Of a stretch of 24,699 bases of DNA, positions 10,081-20,455 are shown one piece after another; position 1 is the stretch's first letter; the number at the start of each line of letters is the position of its first letter. The stretch is from the NCBI GenBank assembly GCA_001179505.1, contig CDMY01000482.1, positions 43,404 to 68,102 on the forward strand. The letters are read 5' to 3'. The notes under the pieces were generated by a model. The model saw nothing but the letters and a program-made list of their open reading frames with translations. It was not told where the DNA came from and ran no database searches. The DNA is from Vitrella brassicaformis (taxonomy: Eukaryota > Sar > Vitrellaceae). A program made the translations under genes and the position numbers.

Positions 10081-13000
10081 TCAGGGATCTAGCCGCCGAT
10101 AGGCCCACCCATCAGTGGCCTTGCCGTCGTCCTTGCCAATGCCTGTGCCCCTGCCCCTGCCCCTCCCCCCGCTCTCCGCATCCGTGGGCGCCGAGGGCTG
10201 TGGCGAGGGCGTTTGGTCGCTCTCGTCGGTGAACAGCAGCGCCCCCTCCGGGCACTCCACACCCGGAGGGCCCTCGTCCACGCCGCCCCTGCTGCTCGAC
10301 ACCCCACCTAGCGATGAGAGGTCGTCATGCGTCACGTTGCCACCGCGCTTCCTCCCGGGGCTGGCGCCCGCGCGGGCCCTGCGCGTGAGGAAGCCCAGCC
10401 ATCGTTGCGGGTCGGTGGAGTTCTCCGGGTAAGGCCCCTCCGGGTTCTTGACCAGCTGTCCGCGTGAGGGCTTCTGGCCGGGGATGGGCGGCAGCGGCGG
10501 GGGGTAGTACCCTTTGCCAGTGCTCGTGGGCTCACCGCCCACCGTCGTCACAATGCGCCGCTGCTGGGAGAGGCCGGGCGATCGCAACATATGGAACGTC
10601 GGCCCCTCGACGGCGCTGGGCGGCTGCGTGCTGACGCCATGGCGGTAAGGCCCTGTGTCGCTGGGGTGGCGCTTGGAGGAGGGCGTGCCGCCGCCGACGT
10701 GGAGGGCATATGCGTTCCAGCTGCCGCCTCGTGTGTATGCGGGGCTGCGGCCGCTGACGGATGTGCCTGCGGGGGTGCGGTCGGCTTCGGCGCCCGATGT
10801 GCGGGACGGCGTGGGGGTCTCGTCCTTGGAGGTCCGCAACGGACGGGCCTCCTTCTCTCTAGGTGGGAAACGCAGCTGAACAAGGACAGACACACACACA
10901 CACACGCACACACACACAGAGACAGAGGGAGAGAGAGTCGAGCGACAGAAAGGGTCGCTGCGTGCTTGTGGGATGGGGGCGGGGCGTACCAGAGCTGCCT
11001 TTCGGCTGCTGTCGAACTCGTCGAGGATTTCCTCCTGGATCAGCTCCTCGATGACATCCTCGAGGGTGACAATCCCGATGAACGTGGCGTTGCGGTCCAC
11101 TGCGCGGTGGTTGGCCTGACAAACAGACAGACAGACAGACAGGGGGCACCCCACGGTCATCTGGGGGACTGTGGTGTGTCTGTCTATTGTGGATAGGCGG
11201 CTGGCGCACCGCACGCACCAGTGCACTGGCGTATTCCTCGACCAGCTCGGTGACGATGGCTATGTGCGATCGACCCTGACACACAACACATGACAACACA
11301 TGACAACACACCACACACAGGACGGTCCGTCCGTCGGTCAGTGTGTCTGTCTTGCTGCGTGTAGTTTGTCAGCCTTAGTTACGCATTGGAACTCGTTGAG
11401 CATGTCGTAGAGGGATGCCTGCGGTGACGCCACCAGGGGGGCGTGGCACACAAACTCCGACACCAGACGCCCTGGATGAATCGATAGAATGACACACAGA
11501 CACGCACACACACGCGATACACGAAACAGGGCCAGCTGCCTGTGGATCGGATGCAATCAGTCAGTGTCGCCTCTCCCCCTGTGACGTGACGTGACGAACC
11601 TTCCTTTGGGTCCACTGTGATGAGGCTCTTGACCAGCAGGATGCCCTGCACGTTGTTGCGCGTCCTGCACTCACCCACACGCATGTCCTGTGTGCTGTGC
11701 TGTGTGTACCGGTCGCTCTCTGAGCTCACTCGCTGTATACGAGCACTCTGGAGTGTCCCCTCTCCAACAACTCGGTCAAAACGGCAGGCGTCAGCCGGGT
11801 CTTCATCTCCTGCACGCATCACATCACATCACACACGAACAGCAGCCAGCCCCCTCCCTGTTGGTGTCCTGTCCACTCCACGTGTCTGTCGACTGACTGG
11901 CTGACTGACCAGCATGTAGATGTCTTCAAACGGCACCATCACCTCAACCACAGTCTTTGCTGCCAGATCCAGCGCACCTGCACACACAAGGTAAGGTATA
12001 CTATACATCGCTGGCTGACCCATGTCATGAGTGGGGCTTGGCTTGGCTTGCGAGGGATTCATGGGGTGGGGACTGACCTTCAATGACGATCACTTCGTCA
12101 CGCCCGAGTACGTCGTCCATCATGATCTGGTCTGCAGTGCACAGAAAAGCCACAACCATTTCTGCCAGGATTGTGGCGTTTGATGTGTGTCTGCGCGCGT
12201 TGCGTTTGTCACCTCTGATGTCCTCCGGCGCCTGTGCGTGCGGGTCTGACTGCTTCCTCTGTGTCCCGCGGTTGTCAAGACCATGCATCCTGACACACAC
12301 ACACACACACACACACACACAACACAGCGTCTTTCACCCGCCCAGCCATCCCCCCGCCCAGCCACCCACCTGATGAGGGCTTTGAGATGGGACCGTGCGT
12401 AGAATCCTTCCTCCTCTGAGTGGTCGCCCAGCAGAGTGTCGAGCAGCCGTGCGATGGGCCAGGATATGCACCAGAAGATCACCAGCATCGTCTTGACGAT
12501 CGGTGCCGTGTAGTAGGCGATTGCCAGCTGGCTGGGGCCGGTGCACAGGGCCTGGGGCAGCACCTACTCACACACACACACGAGGTAGGTGGGTGGGTGG
12601 GTGGGAATGTATGGTGAGCGGAGCGAGCCAGATGGATGGATGCCAAACTCAACTCACCTCTCCGAAGATGAGAATGGCCGTGACGGAGAGCACGACGGCC
12701 ATCCAGCTTGGCACCAACGCATCGAGGAACAAGGGCAAAGCCTGCACAGATGCACCGACACACAGACAGACACACAGACAGACAGACAGACAGACAGACA
12801 GGCAGGCAGACAGACAGGTAGGCAATTGACACATCTGTTCTCTCTCGTGTGTGTTCCTTCCGTGGGTCTCACCTCCATGCAGGTCGCGTTGGCAAGTAGG
12901 AGCGTCACCAGCACTGCACCGCACCGCCACATACGCAATCAGAGAGAGATACACACTCAAACAAACGCGCCGAGAAGGATGTGATGTGATGTGTGCCTCT

Positions 13001-13604
13001 CACGCACACAAGTGGTGGTGGTGGATCAGGGACAAGACCTTCTCAGCCCTGCAGCCAGGCAGGCACAAAACACCCACTCACGGTCCGTGTGGTGTGGAAG
13101 GAACAGGCCCGGCTCTTCTGTCTGTCTGTCTGTCTGTTGCCGCTCTGTCTGTCCTTCCCTCCCACACAGAACTGACCTCAGTTGTTCCACTTCTGTGCCC
13201 TCGGTCGACAGGATGCGCAGCCTCACGGGGTCGAGTGACATCAGCCCGGTGGTCAGACCCGACATCAGACCCGCAAACGCAACCAGCCCCACACAGATCG
13301 CCTGCAACACACAACACAGACACACACACGCGACAGGAAGCCAACAGGCATCACAACGACAACACCGAAGCCAAGCCATCTGTTGGTCACTCACGACGTA
13401 GATCCAGAACCAGCTGCTGTAGATGCTCAGTTTCTCCTGTAGCGCCGCTGTCGACCGTGCAAACAGCCCCGAAAGATACGAGAAGGACCCCTCTGAGTGG
13501 TCGTCGTCGTCGTGCGATGCCGCCAAGGTCCCCAACAGCGCCACCAGGAGGCAGAGGCCGAGCCTGGTGGAGGCATACAGGCGCATGGCAGACCGGGCCG
13601 CCAT
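10081..13604 (-). CDS. CNNM/CorC-family magnesium transporter (DUF21 plus CBS pair)
   Basis: Fifteen exons on the minus strand: 13604-13395, 13301-13177, 13048-13008, 12913-12873, 12741-12658, 12563-12370, 12289-12213, 12131-12078, 11977-11910, 11809-11730, 11664-11600, 11471-11383, 11275-11219, 11115-10990, 10875-10081; all junctions in phase, 701 residues. An N-terminal signal peptide (MAARSAMRLYASTRLGLCLL) is followed by an Asp/His run (HDDDDH). The DUF21/CNNM membrane domain (about 64-232) shows GLMSGLTTGLMSLD, LLVTLLLANATCMEALPLFLD and YYTAPIVK. A CBS pair (about 280-425) follows, with VMVPFEDIYML and GIVTLEDVIEELIQEEILDE. Family members export or exchange Mg2+ across plasma or internal membranes and sense ATP-Mg through the CBS pair. 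The C-terminus is a 264-residue Pro/Ser/Arg/Gly-rich tail with no visible cyclic-nucleotide-binding-like domain. The ATG at 13604 was chosen because it precedes the signal peptide. Confidence 0.93.
12293..12320. repeat. (AC)n microsatellite in a CNNM intron
   Basis: Dinucleotide run in the intron between exons 6 and 7 of the minus-strand CNNM gene. Read in the gene's direction it is (TG)n just before the acceptor AG at 12291-12290. Confidence 0.9.
12749..12821. repeat. (CAGA)n microsatellite in a CNNM intron
   Basis: Tetranucleotide CAGA/CAGG tract in the intron between exons 4 and 5. In the sense of the minus-strand gene it reads as TCTG repeats close upstream of the acceptor and probably serves as its pyrimidine-rich tract. 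Confidence 0.85.
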
Positions 13605-13749
13605 CAAGCGATGATATCGGGCGCGTGCTTCGGTTGCTCGCAAACTGTTTTAGGGAGCACCCTAGGCTGCCTGACTGCATGTAGCAGGTCCGGGGCTCTG
13701 GTGATGATGATGATGATGATTCGTCGATGAAGGGGAGAAATGCAAAGAT
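13605..13749. promoter_or_regulatory. 145-bp head-to-head intergenic region (shared promoter candidate)
   Basis: The only space between the minus-strand ATG of the CNNM gene (13604) and the plus-strand ATG of the ankyrin-type gene (13750). Both promoters and 5' UTRs must fit here or overlap coding sequence. It contains a short (GAT)n run at about 13701-13720. No core promoter element recognised. Confidence 0.45.
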
Positions 13750-15960
13750 ATGACGGATAACCGACCGCTCGCCGTCCGGCTGCTGCAGACGCACACCGTC
13801 CCTGTAGTCTTCAAACTGGTGGCTTCCCCGGAAGATGTCAAGGATGGCGAGTCTGGTACAAGGAAGGGCAGGCGGAGAACGAAAAGAGTCAGATCCCTGC
13901 AGAGAAATGGGTGCGGCTTGTGAATGTATCAGTTTCTTTGCTGGTCGGTGGCAAGACTCATCGCATGGCCCCTCCGTCGCCCACGTGTGACGCCTGGCGC
14001 GTCTGTGTGGCCATCCCGCCGGGCGACCATCGGTACCAATACGTCGTGACCGACCGTCATGGCCTAGTCAAGCGCTACGAGCAGCAGATGAAAAAGGCGC
14101 GTATCATCATCGAGCGCTCCATCTCCAGCGAGCACTCAGACATCCTACTCACCGTCATGGACACTTTCGGTAGCTGCATGTGCCACTGGGCCTCCGTGAC
14201 GCCAACGCAGCAGGTGCGAAACGTGAAACACGGGAGCTGGATTTGCGTGCATCGTCTGCTTGTGCGATGTGCAGGAGTCTGAGGTTTCCTTCACATGTTC
14301 CTTCACCCCGTCGGCCCTCTTCGGCAGCTCCCAGCCCCCGCCGCCATTCACAGCCCTGCCAGACCCAGACGCCCTCCCTGCATCGCTCCCCAATGCGGCC
14401 ACCATCCACACAAACTTCCGCAATGCCGTCACGCTGCAGTTCGGTGCTGGTGCGTGCCATCTGACGAAGCGGCTGGCCATCGGCATTGCTTGCGGCACAA
14501 TCAATGAAGGTGCAGCGCGCAGTCTCATCGAGCAGGGGGCCAACATCAAGGGCGGCGTCAAGGAGTCGCATGGAGGCGACCTCAGCCTGGTGGGGCTGGT
14601 GGTCGCATACCACACCGGCTCATCGGCTGGCAAGGTGCTCCGGGCACTCCTCGACGCCGGGGCGCAGATCGACGAGAGCCCCGACGACGCGGAGCACAGG
14701 AGTTTGCGGGTCGCAATCAGAGAGGGGCGGTGGGCGCTGCTGGAGATCCTGCTCGAGCCGCAGTACAAGGCGGCCGTCAACGGCATGCAGCTGCTGTCGG
14801 AGCTGGGCGTAGAGGGCAAAGGTGGCAGAGAGAAGGGCCTGCCGCCGGCTGCCCATCTGCGCATCGTCAAGAAGATCGCCGAGCGCGACCCCTCTGTCCT
14901 CACAGAAGTGGACAGCAACGGCAAGCAGCCCATCCACCGCTACTGTGAGCACCCCCTCACCAGCGCCAAGTGCCAGCAGCGGCTCATCGACTACTTTGTC
15001 AAGGTGTGTGGGCATGACATCGTCAACGCACCAGACAGTGACGGCAGGCGGCCGCTGTGGGCCGCGTATTTCTCGACGCACCTCAGCCGCACGGGCCGCA
15101 AAGAGACCATCCACCGCCTCTACCACTTCGGTGCAGCGAAGCACATCAACACGCCCGACAGCAGCCAGCGCACTCTGCTGTGGGACCTGGCGCGTGAGAT
15201 GACTGACGACGAAGAATATGAGCCTTCGGATGCCGTGCGGGTCGAGCCCGATCTCCTCGACTTGCTCACGCACGGTGCCTCGCTGACGGCTGCCGGCGTG
15301 ACCCCACAGAGAGCCATCAGAGAGGCCAAGGATGAGCAGCGGCGTCAGCAGCGTGAGACCTGCGACCGCTGCGAGAGTTTGGAGGGAAGGCTCTTTGACT
15401 TGGGCTACGAGTACTGGGACAGCGATGACGAGGAGGAGGTGGACGACGCAGACTGGCCCATGAGGAGGATCGTGAAGGCATACGGCACGCTGCTGAACCG
15501 CAAGATCCCTCGCCGGTCCATCCGTGCCATCAACACCGCTCTGCAGCCCAGCCGCTCCATTGTGGCCTCGCTAGCCCAACCCATACCCATCAGCGAGACG
15601 ACACACGTCACGCTGCCTCCCGAGATTCAGACGACGATCGCCTCCCTGCTGACCCCCTCCCCCTCCCTCCCCATCGGCGAGAACCCATTCGGCACACGCA
15701 TCAACCGGGCCATGCAACAATACGTGACGGCCGCCAGCCGCAGCATCATCCAGCACGGCAACGTCCATGTGGTGGGCGGGCCGGGCCAGCCACCGCTGCG
15801 CCCCTTCGCCATCGGCGGGGAGACGGGCCGCCGCATGGGCATCTGCGAGGTGATCTTTCGTGTCGTTCGGATGGAAACGCTGCGGTGGGGCATCAACCTG
15901 ACGCTCAAGCACGGGATGGACAATGACGAGCAGATCATCAGGACCATGCGGGTGGCGTAA
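13750..15960 (+). CDS. CBM20-like starch-binding domain plus ankyrin-repeat protein, right (intact) copy
   Basis: Exons 13750-13855, 13903-14213 and 14275-15960. Both introns (47 and 61 nt) have GT..AG ends and keep phase; 700 residues. Residues about 8-90 resemble a CBM20/CBM48-type carbohydrate-binding domain: an opening strand VPVVFKLVASPEDV, then WRVCVAIPPGDHRYQYVVTD near the end. The GS..LG.W core and the final Trp of classic CBM20 are not clear. Degenerate ankyrin repeats follow between about 170 and 490 (VLRALLDAGAQID, SLRVAIREGRWALLEILLE, LLDLLTHGASLTAAG). An acidic stretch and a C-terminal region (about 535-700) of unknown function complete it; that region is nearly invariant between the two copies. 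In the cell it could link starch or glycogen to a protein partner, but that is inference. No signal peptide seen. Confidence 0.75.
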
Positions 15961-16208
15961 CTTGGCTCTGCCTGCCGTGCTATGGGACGAGACGGCCGGG
16001 ATGGGTGGGATGCATAGGGTGGGATGCACACGGTGTAGTGGCGGGAAGGGAAGATGTGTCTGATCTCTGTGGCCATGCCGATCGGAGGGTTGGCGGGCGA
16101 GCGATGGCGGTTGGATAGTCATGTGAGCCGCAGCGACGAAGACAGTTGATGGGGACTGTTAGGACTGTGTGGCTTAGCCTTGCCTTGCCGTGCAATTGAC
16201 GGCACCTA
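13785..16208. repeat. Right arm of the inverted duplication
   Basis: Inverted counterpart of 12-2465. The segment 15741-15998 is identical to 201-458 in reverse complement. Elsewhere the arms differ by substitutions and indels, for example around 14803-14852, where the two proteins differ in length. The first 35 bp of this gene copy (13750-13784) are not present in the left arm. Confidence 0.9.
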
Positions 16209-16573
16209 GATAAAGGAGTGAACGTCCTATTGTAGACCACCAGGCAGCTCAAGTTGGAGTATCAGCAGTAGCTCGGGGTAGCGAGTAGGAATGTGAGGAA
16301 GCCGGAAGAAGCATTCAGTGACGACGGAGGTCTCATGGACACGCAAGCTTGGGCTGGAACTCATGTCTCGTGGATCTCGCCCGTATAACTCAGTCTCCGC
16401 TCTAACTTCTCATCACCGGCAGGAACCTTCAATGAGCTTAGCTTACTACGATACGATGTGCACCGCATTAGCTGAATGGATCTGATCTCCACATGTGAGA
16501 TCTTTGAGTCCGTTGCTACCTCTTCATTCACCTCCCTCCGCATCTGCCGGCCTGGCGACGCGAGGGCGCTGCG
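16209..16573. other. Upstream region of the PAN-domain gene
   Basis: About 365 bp between the end of the inverted-duplication arm and the ATG at 16574. It has no simple repeats and no convincing ORF, and is likely to hold the promoter and 5' UTR of the gene to the right. A near-palindrome (gatctc ... gagatc around a 7-nt centre, near 16484-16502) is present. Its meaning is unknown. Confidence 0.45.
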
Positions 16574-17696
16574 ATGCTTCGGCTGATCTTCTCTGTTGTT
16601 GTCCTCCCTGTGTGGTCATGGCTGGTCATCGAGAGCGGCGTGTTGGCCTACAGAATGGAGCCAGACGGTGAGTGAGTCACGCGTGCTCACGAGAGAGGGA
16701 GAGCGAGGGCAGAGAAGCAGGGTCACACACACGCAAACCAAGCGCCCCTTCTGTGTGTTGGGCTCTGTGTGAGTGATGGCGCTCTGTGTGTGTCATGCAG
16801 ATGGCGAGTGCATTCGGAACGGCCGGAGGTCAGCTGCGTGCGCGGCGGCGAACAACGTCACAGTGGCCCCGCCGCCCGGCGCCTCGTGCTATGAGTGGAA
16901 CTACGACTACATGGGCAACAACCTGACCGATCCCGTCACCGTCAGCACCATCGGCATGGTCGACCAGATCAGCGAGGCGCCCAACGCCACACTCGACATC
17001 AACGCCCTCGGCCACATGGTGGCGCGCCCATAGTAAGCACGTTCGCACAGGCATACCGAAACCTTTTCGTGAGTGAGTGATTGCATCAATCGCACCTACG
17101 ACACGACCTGTCTGTGTCTGTGTGTGTCACGTGTGGCTGACTGGCTGGCAGCGACTGCCAGCGCGGATGTCAGAGTTATGATGGTTGCGAGGCGTGGACC
17201 TTCTCGAAGGTGGAGGGGTGTTACCTCAAGTCGTCGGCAGCGGGGCGGCGGTATGTGCCGGAGGACAACAGCGAGACCACCAGCAACTGGTATGTGAGCG
17301 GCGCCAAGTACTCGACTGACTGCGACGGTACACTCACTGCAGACAGACAGACATGATGACATACATCTCCGCGAGCTCATTATCTGCTGCCTGCCTGGGT
17401 GGGTGTCTGTCTGTCTGTCTGCCTGTCTGTCTGTCTGTCTGCCTGTCTGTCTGTTCCTTTGTTTGACGCATATCTAAAGGTGGTCTCGTGAGTCCTTGCT
17501 ACGAGTATAACGTGAGTCCTCTCTGCCATCCCCCACCCGTCACTCTCTCATTTGGTGTGTCTTGTCGTGTGGTGTGCTATGCGTGTGACTGACTGTGTTT
17601 GCAGGTGGCGTGCATCCTGAGCGCCCCCCGGTCCCACTTCCCTGACGGCCGGGAGTCGACCACCATCCACGAGTGCCACGAGGTAGGCACCACACA

Positions 17697-17732
<36 letters not shown>

Positions 17733-20455
17733 TGAGATGTGCGCTGGTGGCGTGTGTGTGGCTGCCTGCAGATGTGCAAAGGGGTGCCCGGCTGTCTCGC
17801 CTTCGCCTGGCACGACCGGTACCCCCGCAAGGGCAAGGTGCTCAGGGGCGTGTGCTTCCTATGCGGCAACAAAGACAGGTAGGTCTGGTCCACACAAAGC
17901 AAGCAAGAATCATGAATTCCATCCGCTTTGTCCTCTCCCCTTTTGGTGTCTGCTCTGCATCTCCAGGAAGATGTGCTCGCCAGGCGCGGTGATGGGGTGG
18001 GTTGAGGGCCGCGACTGCGGGCCAGCGGAGGGCACGACCTTTCCCCCAGCCCCCACGCCGCCGCTCGACACAGACGGCCTGCACCTCATGGCCGCTGATC
18101 CATCTCTCTATTACGGCCTGCCGATCGGCGAGAACGCCCGAGCACTCGGCAAGGGCGGAACACAAGAGGAGAAGGCGTTCTTGAGAGGCGACCTTGGGGC
18201 ACCGCCGTATCTGACGGAGCCGCTGCGTTATGCGGTGCGGGCGAATGACCTGGCCCGTGTGGAGCTCAAGAACTGCGGCTGCTTCCATCTGGGCGTGCAG
18301 CCGGACCCTCAGACGTCGCAAATCGTCCAGAATCTAGCACTGTGAGCGCTCGTCCACGATTCATCGCACCCCAACCACACACACACAGAGTGTCTGTCGG
18401 TGCTAAGTGAGTGCTCGTGTCTGTCTGCCATGTGTGTGTGTGTGTGGTGAAGGTTGGTGTACCCCCCCGAGCAGTGCCAGCTCCTTTGCCAGCAGGATCC
18501 CGACTGCGAGGCCTTCTCGTCCACCTTCTATAAGTGCCTCTTGTGGAGGGACGTCACGCAGTGGAACCTCGACCAAATCGAAGCTGTGATCATTTCGGGG
18601 CCCAAGTGGTGCCCGGAGGAGCTAATCGGTACGCAGAGAGATGTGTGTGTGTGTGCGCGTGTGTGCGTGTGTGAGTGTGTGTGTGTGCGTGTGGGCGTTG
18701 GTTGCAATGCAGCTCAGGGGTACGTGTGCAGCCTAGACCACTACCGGGCGAGGTTTACCTCCTGGGCGCTTTTCTTGCTGCACATTCCCGACATCACCGA
18801 CATGCCTTTCGGAGAGAGCTGCCCCGTCCAGGTAGACTAGACAACACGCAAAAACCAACACACAGATGACTGTCTGTCTGTCTGTCTGTGTCACCAGGTG
18901 AATCCTAGTGTGTTGATAGTGCTGCTGGTGGCGGGTGTGGTGGTGCTCATGGCGTTCCTGTCGGCTTGGTACATGAAGAGGCAGCACCGGCGGACGGTCA
19001 TATGGCGCGTCGTGACGGCAGTGCTGGCCGCCCTCGGAACGATTCTACACGGTCAGCTCAGCTCAGCTCAACGGCCGCATCAATCAACGTTCGGTCTTTG
19101 TTTCGATGGGTATGTTGTGTTGATGGCTGTCTGTGTGTCTGTGTGTCTCTGTGTCTGTGTGTGTGTGTGTGTGCAGTGGCGTTTGTGGTGTCGTTGTTTC
19201 GTCTGTCGGGCAACGGGTGGCTCTTTTGGTTTGGGTGCGGACACTTCCTCTTCATGATCCTCTTCGATGAAATCACTGTCGTCCTCTACAACCTGAGATG
19301 GGTATAGCACCAACTCCCCCACACCCACACCCACGCCCATGATCCATTCTCTCTCTCTCTCTCCCTCTCTCTCTCTCCCTGTCTACGTGTGTGTGATCCC
19401 CCCATTGGATCAATCAGGTCATGAGCCAGCCCTCCTACCGGACCTGGTTCGACTCCACCCCCCGCTCTCTCAACGCCACGAAACACACCACCAACAGCGG
19501 CACCACCACCCCGTTCACCAACATTTTTGACCAGCTGAGCAGCAGCCAGACCCAAAGCCAAAGCGAGCGGAGAGAGTGGAAGCTGAAAAAGTCCGTCACC
19601 TTCGAGGCCGTCCACCAGTCACCGCCGCCACCATCACCGCCTGTGCAGGAGGGCAACAGCAGCAACATCGTGCCAGACACCGACGACGACCTGGTGTCCT
19701 ACTGCCCGTCGTTCAATGTCAGCGAGCTGTCCGACGAGGCCGTGTTCGGCCCCTTCCAGCACGAGCAGGCCCCACAGCTGCTCGACAGCACACAAGACAA
19801 TACAGAGGACACCCAGCCCTCGACCACCAGCAGCTGTGGATCCACAGCTGTCAGACTGACCGACAGCTGCCCGGTTGTCGATGTCAAGTTCTTCGCAGCC
19901 GAATCCACCGAGTGCGGCTCTGCCCAACACACCGACATGACCGAGTTGAAGGTGGCGATGGCAGAGCGAGGCGCCACAGAGGAGTGGGACGACGAGAGGG
20001 CCTTTGGCGGCAGCGGCCCGGGGCTGGTGGTGGTGCTCTTTGCGAGTTTTTTCTCAATCGGCGTTCTGCATCTGTGCTGGAGCCACCTGGTCCCCAAGAA
20101 GCCGTTCTTCGCTATCCCAGTGGCTTCCGACCAGTTCGCTTCGCTGGAGCTGCTCTCGCTGGTGGGGTATGTGCCCATGCTGACCTTACAAGTGAGTCAG
20201 CAGAGACTACAACACAACCACAGCACACCTTGTTTGTCGTCGTGTGTCCTTCATTATCCCCCGTGTGTGTGGTGTGTGTGTGGTTTGTCTGTCTGTCAGC
20301 TTCTGGCGGTGTTTATGAGTGGCGGGGACGGAGTGCTGGCCGATGTGATGCCGGCGGTGACTTTGACGGCTGCTCTGCTGTCGGCGATAAGCATAGCGGG
20401 GGTCGTGGTGCGGTTCGTGTGGTGGCGACTCAGGAAGGGAGATATGAGCAGATAG
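16574..20455 (+). CDS. Three-PAN/Apple-domain multi-pass membrane protein
   Basis: Exons: 16574-16667, 16801-17032, 17152-17327, 17480-17511, 17605-17682, 17772-17878, 17967-18341, 18453-18628, 18713-18831, 18898-19051, 19177-19301, 19418-20191, 20300-20455; all junctions in phase, 865 residues. A hydrophobic N-terminus (MLRLIFSVVVLPVWSWLVI) looks like a signal peptide. Three Cys-rich PAN/Apple-type modules follow: about 32-167 (YDCQRGCQSYDGCEAWTF), about 172-262 (CHEMCKGVPGCLAFAW) and about 340-415 (CQLLCQQDPDCEAFSS, then VIISGPKWC). Next come hydrophobic segments near 467-488, 496-520 and 529-552, then a roughly 200-residue polar loop with a KKSVTF site and Ser/Thr/Asp runs. Further membrane segments lie after about 757, and the end is basic (WWRLRKGDMSR). 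PAN modules bind glycans or proteins outside cells or in secretory organelles. A surface receptor or adhesin role is inferred. The number of membrane passes (5-7) is not settled, and exon 4 (32 nt) is the least sure exon. Confidence 0.85.
17405..17456. repeat. (TCTG)n microsatellite in a PAN-gene intron
   Basis: TCTG/CCTG tetranucleotide tract in the intron between exons 3 and 4 of the PAN-domain gene, in the sense orientation, upstream of the acceptor at 17478-17479. Confidence 0.85.
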
